From G958295645 sp965242735 (GTDB lineage Bacteria; Gemmatimonadota; Gemmatimonadetes; Longimicrobiales; Gaopeijiaceae), in the NCBI GenBank assembly GCA_965242735.1, contig OZ251497.1, forward strand, positions 3,038,001 to 3,102,000: a stretch of DNA of 64,000 nucleotides, written 5' to 3'. Both the position numbers and the translations under genes were made by a program. The notes under the pieces are model-generated. The model searched no databases and was not told the DNA's origin. It saw only the letters and a list, made by a program, of their open reading frames with translations. Positions 17,727-24,619 of this stretch are shown here, in pieces; positions within the stretch are counted from its first letter, which is position 1; every line of letters starts with the position of its first letter.

Positions 17727-19715
17727 TCATGACGCCGCGACTCCGAGACGGGCCGATTCGCCGACAGCCCCCGAGTCTTCCGCCAAGGCCCTCTCGACTT
17801 CCCAGACCAAGCGTCCGCCGGGCGCGATCTGGCCGGCTCGGATGCTCGTCGCCCCGGTGCGCGAGAACCGAGCGACCGCTATGCAGCCCCTGTCCTCCGC
17901 GTGGTGGCGGACCCGCTTGAGCGGCAACAGCATCCGTTCGCGTCCGTCTCCCGTGCTGCGCACGACCCATTCGTCCCACGGCGGACGCCGCATCCTTGGA
18001 GCCGGCCCGTCTTCCCGCCTTGCGTAGCGCACCTCCAGGAACAGCCACGAACCGTGCTCGCTCTCCCAGTCGCAGTCCTTCTTCGCATACACGAGACGAC
18101 CTTCGCCTTCCACGTGCAAGTCGTACTTGGATCGTGCCAGCGGGGCGGGACCGTTCGCCGAATCGTCGCGCCGGCTCTTCAGCAGCGCCGACAGGGCCCG
18201 GGGCGGACTCGGGGCGATCCGCTGGCGAACGAAACGCCATTCGACGTCGGCCAGGAGGGACTCCCCCGTTCGCTCGTAGGAGAACGGGCCGACGTGCGTG
18301 TCTGCAAGGTCGCGTACGACGGGCCCGGCGCCCACGGCCAGCGCCGCGACCAGCATCCACCATGCGCTCTTGCTGGCCGGCGCTCCCGCCGTCTCGGGCA
18401 ATCGGCTGGCAACGGCGCCGGCAACATAGTACGCGAGCACAATCAGCGACGGCACGGCGAATCGGGCGCTCCATTCGCTGAAGTTGGGAAGGCCGTAGTG
18501 GAAGAGGGGAGCGAACGCGAGCGACGCGACGGCGGCAAGCAGCAGCGGATCGCGAGCGGCCGACGGACGGATTCGCGTGAGGAGGAAGGCCAGCAAGAGG
18601 AACTCGGTGCAGTACAAGACGGCCAGGCGGGCTGCCATGTGCCACGGATTGTCCCACAGATGCCATAGCCATGCCCGGTCGAAGTCCAGCTCGCCGCCGG
18701 CCAAGTAGAGCGCGACCAGACCGCCCAGCAGCAGTCCTGCCAGCAAATTGCGCCAATTCCAGATCGCGCGAAGCCGCCCTGGTCCGATTGCGGCCGCCAG
18801 CGCGAGGGGAGCCAGCCCGGCGGCGACGAGCGCGGACCAGAACGAACACGCCGCCAAGACGATGCCCGCCACGGCAAGGAAGCGAGGATTCTCCCGGAGG
18901 CGAATCAGCAACAGCGACCCCAGCGCGGCGGGAACGAAGTGCTGGGGCGTCACTCGGAACGTCTCCAGATGCGGCTGGTATTCCAGCAACGTTGGCGGGG
19001 GCGAAATCCAGCCGATCCAGTCGAGCAACCGCACCAAGAAGACGTCCGCAATGTCCAGGCCGCCGAACAAGAACAGGACGCCCAAGGCCAACAGCGCCGT
19101 GCGCGCCGTGGGGCGGCGCCCAGCGAACAGCGTCGCGATCAACGCCGTGCCGCACCACGTCCAGAGGGGCACCGTCCAGTCGAGAGAAGCAATGCCCGCA
19201 AGCCGAGCCGCGGCGGCCGGGACTAGGTGCCATCCCATGTAGTAGCGCAGCAGCAGCGGGTCCGCCTGCAGATGGCCGACGAGGCGCGTCGGCCAGTCGC
19301 CCGCGCTCAGTTCGAGAAAGATCGCCCGGTGAGCCTCCCAGTCGCGCTCGACGAGCAGCAGGCCGCCAGCGGGACTCGCCAGCACAATCGCAACGGAGGC
19401 CAGGACCAAGAGCATCCCGGCGCGAGAAGGCTTGGAGCGCGCCCAAGGCCCCGACAGCGCCCGCCAGAGCCCGGCGACGAGCAAGGCCGCCGCCGCCACG
19501 CCGATCCACGGCTTGAACCAGCCCAGCAGCCACACGGCAAGAGGCACCGCCAAATAGGCGATCGCGAGCCTGTCGGGCAACGGCAAGGCCGTCTCTCCGG
19601 CCCCGTTGGCCTCACGACGCGGCGCGGCGCCGGACCCGTTGCCCTCGGGCAGCGGCAAGGCCGCCCCTCCGGCGACAGACTCCGAGTCCGAACAGGACAG
19701 CGTTCCGGCGTCCAC
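17727..19715 (-). CDS. Polytopic membrane protein, second gene of the tandem set
   Basis: Encodes 662 residues if it starts at GTG 19715, which gives a length like its paralogues; the frame is open to 19937. Same architecture: YLAVPLAVWLLGWF, LLLRYYMGWHLVPAAAA, LDWTVPLWTWCGTAL, LLEYQPHLETFRVTPQHF and a C-terminal domain with KYDLHVEGEGRLVYAKKDC, RRPPWDEWV and SIRAGQIAPGGRLVWE. The N-terminus sits in three copies of a 27-bp repeat that encodes ETALPLP-type units, so the start is uncertain. Unknown function; see the paralogues. Confidence 0.72.
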   Translation of the reverse strand: MDAGTLSCSDSESVAGGAALPLPEGNGSGAAPRREANGAGETALPLPDRLAIAYLAVPLAVWLLGWFKPWIGVAAAALLVAGLWRALSGPWARSKPSRAGMLLVLASVAIVLASPAGGLLLVERDWEAHRAIFLELSAGDWPTRLVGHLQADPLLLRYYMGWHLVPAAAARLAGIASLDWTVPLWTWCGTALIATLFAGRRPTARTALLALGVLFLFGGLDIADVFLVRLLDWIGWISPPPTLLEYQPHLETFRVTPQHFVPAALGSLLLIRLRENPRFLAVAGIVLAACSFWSALVAAGLAPLALAAAIGPGRLRAIWNWRNLLAGLLLGGLVALYLAGGELDFDRAWLWHLWDNPWHMAARLAVLYCTEFLLLAFLLTRIRPSAARDPLLLAAVASLAFAPLFHYGLPNFSEWSARFAVPSLIVLAYYVAGAVASRLPETAGAPASKSAWWMLVAALAVGAGPVVRDLADTHVGPFSYERTGESLLADVEWRFVRQRIAPSPPRALSALLKSRRDDSANGPAPLARSKYDLHVEGEGRLVYAKKDCDWESEHGSWLFLEVRYARREDGPAPRMRRPPWDEWVVRSTGDGRERMLLPLKRVRHHAEDRGCIAVARFSRTGATSIRAGQIAPGGRLVWEVERALAEDSGAVGESARLGVAAS

Positions 19716-19742
19716 GGGCAGCGGCAAGGCCGTCTCTCCGGC
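19575..19742 (-). repeat. Three 27-bp direct repeats at the start of the second paralogue
   Basis: Copies at 19575-19601, 19647-19673 and 19716-19742 share GGCAAGGCCG followed by CTCCGGC with few mismatches, spaced 72 and 69 bases, so they keep the reading frame. They encode repeated GAGETALPLP-like peptides before the first membrane helix. Confidence 0.8.
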
Positions 19743-19777
19743 ACCGCCGCCGGCCGAGCCCGGCCGCGATCCGGCGT

Positions 19778-21787
19778 CTATCGGCGAAGCTCCGCGCGAG
19801 CTTCCCACAGCAACCGTCCCGCCCGGTCGATCTGGCCTGTGCGAAAGCTGTTCACGGAATCGTTCGCCAAGTCGGCGACGGCGAGGCATCCGCCCCGGTC
19901 TTCCACATAGTGATCCAATCGCGTCAACTGCAGCCACAGCATCGTGCCGCCCGCCGCGTTGGGGCGCTCGATCCAGCGTGCTCGCGCCCGCCGGCTCAAG
20001 GGAGGACCGAGCTGGCGCTGCGCCTCAGGAGGATCGGTCTTCAGAAAGAGCCAGCTGGCCATGTCCATCTCCGGATCGCAGTCTCGCTTGACGTAGACCA
20101 GCCGGTTCGCCCGCTCCGCGTAGACGTCCCAGGCCGAGCGAACGACTTGGTCGCCCAGCGGCTCCTCGCGCTTGGCCCCGCCGACGTCGCGAAGCGCCGC
20201 GTCCGCAACCGGCCCCAGCGGCAGAACCGCGCTCATCCGCCGCACGTCCCACGCAACGATGTCGGTGCGCAGGAACCGGGCGCCGCGCTCGTATGCGAAG
20301 ACGCTCACCTGCAACCCGGCATAGTGCGCCAGCACCGGCACAGCGCCTGCGACCAATGCCGCAATCACGCACCACCGAGCGCCGCGCCGCGCTAGGCCGC
20401 GCCCTCCGCCGACAACGCCCACCCAGACTTCCGGCAACCGCCCCGCCGCCGCCCGCACCGCCCAATAGGCCAAGAGCACGAGCGCCGGCACCGGCAGCCG
20501 CAGGCCCGGCTCGTTGGTGAACAGCGAACCGTAGTAGTACAGCGGAGCGGCGAACAGGATGGCCAGTCCGGCCAAGAACAGCGGATCGCGCGCCATGCCC
20601 GGCGCAATTCGCCAGAGCAGGAGCGCCAGCACGAGAAACTCGGACGCGTACAAGACGGCCAAGCGCGCCCACATGTACGCCGAGCCGGTCCACGCGTCCC
20701 ACATCCAGCCGCGAGAGAATTCCATCGTGCCGCTGGTCATGTATGCGACCACCAAGAGCGCCAGCGGCGCCGCCGCCAAGTTCTGCCAGCTCGCGGTCCA
20801 ACGCATCCGGCCGGCGGCCACGGCGCACGTCATCGCAACCAATGCAATCGTGAGAAGCGAAGACCAGAACAAGCACGCGGCGAGCACGACGCCGACCACG
20901 GAGAGGTATCTCCGCTGATCGCGAAGCTGAACCAGCAGCAGCGCCCCCAAGGCGCCCGGCAGAAAGTGTTGGGGCGTCACGTGAAGCGTCTCCAAGTGCG
21001 GCTGGTATTCCAAAATGCCGCTCAACGAGCGGCCCGCCATGATCTCCAAGCCCCGCGAAAGCAGCACGTCCGCTCCGTCCAGGCCGCTGAACAGGAACAG
21101 CGCTCCGGCGGCCAGGGCCCCGGCCCGCGCCGTCGAGAAGCCCTGTGCGAACAGCATCGCGGCCAAGGCGGCCCCGCACCAAGTCCACAGAGGCACCGCC
21201 CAGTTCAAGGCCGCGGCGCCCAAGAGCCGGGCGGCGCCCGCCGGGATCATGTGCCATCCCAGGTAGTAGCGCAGCAACAGCGCTTCTCCGTCGAGATGGC
21301 CGTGGAGCGTCGTGGGCCAGTCGTTGCGAGCCATGTCCAGCAGAACCGAGCGATGGATGTCCCAGTCCGGCCAGACGTGCCAGTCGGAGAGTCCCAGGAA
21401 GAGCCCGCTGATCGGACTGAAGAACACCGCCAAGAGGGCAACAGCCGCGGCGGCCACTGCGGCGCGCGAGGGCCGTCCCGGCCGCCACGAGCCCGACAGC
21501 ACGCGCCAGAGAGCGGCGCCCAGCAACGCCGTCGCCGGCACGCCCACCCACGGATCCAGCCACGAGAGCAGCCAGACGGCCAACGGCGCGGTCAGGTAGA
21601 GGACGGCGCACCGATGCGGAAGCCCGAGCCGGTCGTCGCCGCGCTCGGCTGGGCTGCCGGCAGCCCGTCGGCCTGGAGGCCCCCTGCCCGGAGCCTGGCT
21701 GCCCGGAGGCCCCGCCGGGCCGCCCAAGCCGAACTCTTCGTCGGTTCTCGGCAGGACGTCCGCGTCGGCGACGGCCGTCCCTCTCAA
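19778..21787 (-). CDS. Polytopic membrane protein, first gene of the tandem set
   Basis: Encodes about 669 residues if it starts at TTG 21787, which overlaps the aminotransferase stop as TTGA (GTG at 21793 is possible). Hydrophobic core: YLTAPLAVWLLSWLDPWVG, LLLRYYLGWHMIPAGAA, LNWAVPLWTWCGAAL, LEYQPHLETLHVTPQHF. The C-terminal soluble domain shows AWDVYAERANRLVYVKRDC, a WLFLKT strand and SFRTGQIDRAGRLLWE. This Cys-containing domain is common to all three paralogues. I recognise no named family with confidence. Coupled to the upstream aminotransferase. Confidence 0.73.
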   Translation of the reverse strand: MRGTAVADADVLPRTDEEFGLGGPAGPPGSQAPGRGPPGRRAAGSPAERGDDRLGLPHRCAVLYLTAPLAVWLLSWLDPWVGVPATALLGAALWRVLSGSWRPGRPSRAAVAAAAVALLAVFFSPISGLFLGLSDWHVWPDWDIHRSVLLDMARNDWPTTLHGHLDGEALLLRYYLGWHMIPAGAARLLGAAALNWAVPLWTWCGAALAAMLFAQGFSTARAGALAAGALFLFSGLDGADVLLSRGLEIMAGRSLSGILEYQPHLETLHVTPQHFLPGALGALLLVQLRDQRRYLSVVGVVLAACLFWSSLLTIALVAMTCAVAAGRMRWTASWQNLAAAPLALLVVAYMTSGTMEFSRGWMWDAWTGSAYMWARLAVLYASEFLVLALLLWRIAPGMARDPLFLAGLAILFAAPLYYYGSLFTNEPGLRLPVPALVLLAYWAVRAAAGRLPEVWVGVVGGGRGLARRGARWCVIAALVAGAVPVLAHYAGLQVSVFAYERGARFLRTDIVAWDVRRMSAVLPLGPVADAALRDVGGAKREEPLGDQVVRSAWDVYAERANRLVYVKRDCDPEMDMASWLFLKTDPPEAQRQLGPPLSRRARARWIERPNAAGGTMLWLQLTRLDHYVEDRGGCLAVADLANDSVNSFRTGQIDRAGRLLWEARAELRR

Positions 21788-23154
21788 GCCCACAGCCGAC
21801 GGCCCTCGCCGCTCGCGAACGCCTCGAAGCCCGCCCTGTCCTCCGCCGCCTCCGCAATGCGCGAGACGCCCCGCCGCAAGTCCTCCATGCTGTTGGCAAT
21901 CGAGAGCCGCAGGAAGTGCTGGCCCTCCGCGCCGATCTCTCCGAACGACGCCCGGTCCATCGTCGCCACTCCGTGCCGGTAGAGCAGGAACATCTGAAGC
22001 ATTCCCGCCGGAGACGTCTTCCTGCGGGCTTTCGGCGACAAGGCGGCGAAGGCGTCGGCCGCCCCCAGCCGCCGGCACAGTCCCTCGACGTTCGGAAAGA
22101 CGTAGAAGGCGCCTTTGGGCCGGTTGCACCGCCATCCCGGCACCTCGTTCAGCGCGGGCACGACCCAGTTTCGCCGCTCTTCGAACTCGTCCACCATGGC
22201 GCGCACGACGGGCGCCGATGCCGGATCCTCGTAGGCGGCCGCCCCGGCTTCCTGCAGGAACGGCGGCACGCACGACACCAAGTTGATGTTGATCTGCGTG
22301 AACAACGCCGCCTCGCGGGCCGTCGGCAGGACCGCCCAGCCGAGCCGCCATCCCGTCATGGCGAAGCCCTTGGAATGACCGCTTGCCAACACGGTGCGCG
22401 CCGCCATGCCTGGATGGGACGCAATGCTCTCGTGCTCGAGGCCGTCGAACAGCACGTGCTCGTAGATCTCGTCCGAGTAGACGCGCGCTTCCGGCCGGCA
22501 CCGCTCGCGGATCACGGCGGCGATCTCGCCGAGATCGTCGCGAGAGAGCACGCCTCCCGTCGGATTGGAGGGCGAGCAGAGCACGACCAGCTTGGTGCGG
22601 TCCGTCAGCAACGGCGCGAGCTCGTCGGCGGAGAAGGCGAAGCCCCGCTCTTCCGAGAGCTGGAGCGGCACGGGCGTCGCCCGCAGAAAGCGGGCCCAGG
22701 ACTCGTAGATCGGAAAGCCGGGGCTGGGATAGACGACCTCGTCGCCGGGGTTCACGTAGGTCATGAACGTGTAGCCGATGGGCGGCTTGGCGCCCGGGGT
22801 CACCACCACGCGCTCCGGGCCGGCGTCGATGCCCCGCGTGGCCGAAACGTGCCTGGCGATCGCCTCTCTGAAGGGCTGGATCCCGGCGGGATCGCAGTAT
22901 CCGGACCTGCCGGCCGCGAGCGCGCGCGACGCCACGTCGTTCAAGTGCGGCGCCGAGCGAAAGTCGGGCGCGCCCAAGTTGAACCGGACCACGTCCAGAC
23001 CCCGGTCTTCGCAACGCTGGATGTGCGCGCCGAGCTTGAACGCGTTCTCGGTTCCCAGAAGAGCCATCCGGCGCGCCATGCGCTCGTCGGGCACGGCGTC
23101 TCGGCCTGGAGAAGGCGACCCTTGGAATGGGCGCGCCATGGGCTCGTCGGGCAC
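21784..23154 (-). CDS. Class I/II PLP-dependent aminotransferase
   Basis: Encodes 456 residues from GTG at 23154, which has AGGAGG five bases upstream. Fold type I aminotransferase: NLGAPDFRSAPH, GYCDPAGIQPFREAIA, CSPSNPTGGV (substrate/PLP Asn), YSDEIYEHVLFDG (PLP Asp and Tyr) and SGHSKGFAMTGWRLGW with the Schiff-base Lys; the C-terminal Arg lies in FLRLSIANS. Closest in style to aspartate/tyrosine-type enzymes; substrate not predictable. The first 28 residues hold a duplicated start (two GTG-CCC-GAC-GAG segments). A long segment near residues 345-365 is Ser/Lys/Arg-rich. It lies downstream of the RidA lipoprotein, fitting a PLP-enzyme/RidA pairing. Confidence 0.85.
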   Translation of the reverse strand: MPDEPMARPFQGSPSPGRDAVPDERMARRMALLGTENAFKLGAHIQRCEDRGLDVVRFNLGAPDFRSAPHLNDVASRALAAGRSGYCDPAGIQPFREAIARHVSATRGIDAGPERVVVTPGAKPPIGYTFMTYVNPGDEVVYPSPGFPIYESWARFLRATPVPLQLSEERGFAFSADELAPLLTDRTKLVVLCSPSNPTGGVLSRDDLGEIAAVIRERCRPEARVYSDEIYEHVLFDGLEHESIASHPGMAARTVLASGHSKGFAMTGWRLGWAVLPTAREAALFTQININLVSCVPPFLQEAGAAAYEDPASAPVVRAMVDEFEERRNWVVPALNEVPGWRCNRPKGAFYVFPNVEGLCRRLGAADAFAALSPKARRKTSPAGMLQMFLLYRHGVATMDRASFGEIGAEGQHFLRLSIANSMEDLRRGVSRIAEAAEDRAGFEAFASGEGRRLWA

Positions 23155-23155
23155 G
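23071..23155 (-). repeat. Duplicated start region of the aminotransferase gene
   Basis: Two 25-bp copies (23071-23095 and 23131-23155, one mismatch) each contain a GTG start followed by codons for PDE(P/R)MAR. The spacing is 60 bases, in frame. Only the upstream copy has a strong ribosome-binding site (AGGAGG). Confidence 0.8.
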
Positions 23156-23265
23156 GACTCCTCCTCGTCAGGGCGCCGAGGACGGCCGACGGGACGCGAC
23201 CACTTGGCGTTCGCCCCCTGGCCTGCGCGCCAGCGCCCCGCCTCGCAGGCCGCGTTTCGCGCCGC

Positions 23266-23796
23266 CTAGGGGCGGGCTGCGACCCCCTGGACCTCGAAGC
23301 GCGCCCCGAAGAGCAACGTGCCCGACCCGATGAACGCACGCGCCGGATATTCCCGTGTGAAGTACGTCCGGTACACGTCGTTGAACACTTGGTAGTCGCC
23401 CACGTCGGACGCGAAGACCTGCACGGCCACCAAGTCGTCCATCGTCAAGCCGGCGTTCTCGAGCAGCGTCTTCATGTTGTTGAGCGCGTTGGCGGCCTCC
23501 GCCTCGGCCGTCTCCGGCACCTGGCCGTTCTCGAGCCCCAGCTGGCCGGACAAGTAGAGGACGTCGCCGACCCACACCGCGCCGCTGAAGGGGAGCACGT
23601 TTCCGTCGGCGGCGGAGCGGGCTCCGACGTACTCGCGGCCGGGCGTCTGATCCGTCGCGGCCGAGGCCTCGCCGTCGTCGCCGTTGGCCGAAGACGGCGC
23701 GCAACCCGCCTGCCCGAGCAAGAGGGCCAGCGACAACGCGGGGAAGACCCGCGAGAGGAGAGGACGAGCCGCGCGGCTTGAAGCGGTAAGTTTCAT
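23266..23796 (-). CDS. Exported RidA/YjgF-family lipoprotein
   Basis: Encodes 176 residues from ATG at 23796. The signal peptide ends in a lipobox (LLLGQAGC), then a short acidic linker. Residues about 55-175 match the RidA (Rid/YER057c/UK114) fold: VLYLSGQLGLENG, NALNNMKTLLENAGLTMDDL, YRTYFTREYPARAFIGSGTL and ARFEVQGVA. The Arg in YPARAF matches the imine-deaminase Arg. RidA normally hydrolyses reactive enamines/imines made by PLP enzymes in the cytoplasm; here it is exported and membrane-anchored, so the substrate is unclear. It precedes the aminotransferase gene by 111 bases on the same strand. Confidence 0.85.
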   Translation of the reverse strand: MKLTASSRAARPLLSRVFPALSLALLLGQAGCAPSSANGDDGEASAATDQTPGREYVGARSAADGNVLPFSGAVWVGDVLYLSGQLGLENGQVPETAEAEAANALNNMKTLLENAGLTMDDLVAVQVFASDVGDYQVFNDVYRTYFTREYPARAFIGSGTLLFGARFEVQGVAARP

Positions 23797-23911
23797 GAGG
23801 ACGACGATCCTTGCGGTGCGAAGCGGAGGTTGCGTTGCGAGCAGCTTCACGGTACGAATTCCGCCGCCCGCTTGCAAGGGGCAAGGCGATCTCGCAACTC
23901 CGGCAGGCCGA

Positions 23912-24268
23912 ATGCACGACGTGGTCGAGTGGCGGTACCATCGCCCGGGCTGAACGAGCTGCAAGCGCACGCAAGAGTTTCTTGCGCAGCGAGGCATCGA
24001 CGCCGGCGAGGTTCGCCACGCCGGCAAGCGCCCGGTCGAAGGCGCCGACGCGCTGGCGTTGCTGGCGGGGGCCGCCGAGCTGCGCGTGGCCAAGGGCAAG
24101 CGCGTCCAACGCATCGACCTCGCCGAGGGCCGCCCTCCCGACGACGAGCTGCTCGCCATGATGCTGGGCCGTTCGGGCAAGCTGCGGGCGCCGGCCTTGC
24201 GCGCGGGCGCCGTGGTCGCCGTGGGCTGGAACCAAGAGATGCTGGAGTCGCTGTTCGGCCGGTCTTGA
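23912..24268 (+). CDS. ArsC-family thioredoxin-fold selenoprotein (in-frame TGA read as Sec)
   Basis: ATG at 23912 opens 13 codons (MHDVVEWRYHRPG), then TGA at 23951-23953. The same frame continues TSCKRTQEFLAQRGI to a normal stop at 24268. With TGA as selenocysteine the product is 118 residues, the usual size for ArsC/Spx-like proteins. It has a U14-x-x-C17 redox motif where relatives have Cys, helix KRTQEFLAQRGI, and the C-terminal LGRSGKLRAPALRAG plus VGWNQEM segments typical of the family. A matching hairpin follows the TGA (see 23960-23996). Predicted role: cytoplasmic thiol/selenol redox enzyme. Divergent from the RidA gene. Alternative: a nonsense-mutated pseudogene, or a 69-residue remnant from TTG 24059. 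Confidence 0.82.
23960..23996 (+). promoter_or_regulatory. Predicted bacterial SECIS element
   Basis: Directly after the in-frame TGA: a 7-bp perfect stem (CGCAAGA 23970-23976 with TCTTGCG 23980-23986) and apical loop GTT starting 23 bases after the TGA. Two further helices extend it (CGC 23966-23968 with GCG 23989-23991; TGC 23960-23962 with GCA 23994-23996). A short apical loop with G in its first two positions at this distance fits the general bacterial SECIS pattern. Confidence 0.72.
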
Positions 24269-24619
24269 CGAGGCGACGGGGCGCGGATGGAGCCGGGGCA
24301 ACGCGGGTCCGCCGGTACGCGTCCGCCGGTGCGCCGATGGAGCCGGGCGGGATGGTGCAGGGCAGCGTGGTCCGCCGGTGCGCGGATGGTGCTGGGGCGC
24401 GGACGTAGCCGGGGCTACGCGGGTCCGCCGGGGCGGGCCAAGCAGAGAGGCTGGGGCCCCGCGGGACGGCCTCGCTTGGCGAATCTCGCTCGGCCGGCCT
24501 ATTCTTCCCGTAACGCTCCAAGTCCTTCCCCGGGACCCCTCGGCGCCGCCTCCTTCGTGTCGGCCGACCCGTTCCCGCTGGGTTGGCCGCATGCCCCTGA
24601 TCGACGGAGACCCCTGCCG
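24269..24619. other. Intergenic region with degenerate GC-rich repeats
   Basis: From about 24280 to 24445 it holds several imperfect copies of a GATGGAGCCGGGGC / CGGGTCCGCCGGTGCGCG pattern, in tandem but unevenly spaced. No gene, RNA or clear promoter is seen. The S9 peptidase start (24620) has no strong ribosome-binding site. Confidence 0.5.

Noticed and set aside
24059..24268. A 69-residue gene starting at TTG 24059
   Set aside because: It is the C-terminal part of the ArsC-like frame that starts at 23912 and reads through a TGA. Starting at the TTG would remove the redox motif and the first half of the fold.
23912..24268. The ArsC-like gene as a nonsense pseudogene
   Set aside because: The TGA is exactly at the redox Cys position, a SECIS-like stem follows, the remaining protein is complete and nothing else in it is damaged. 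Not excluded, but less likely.
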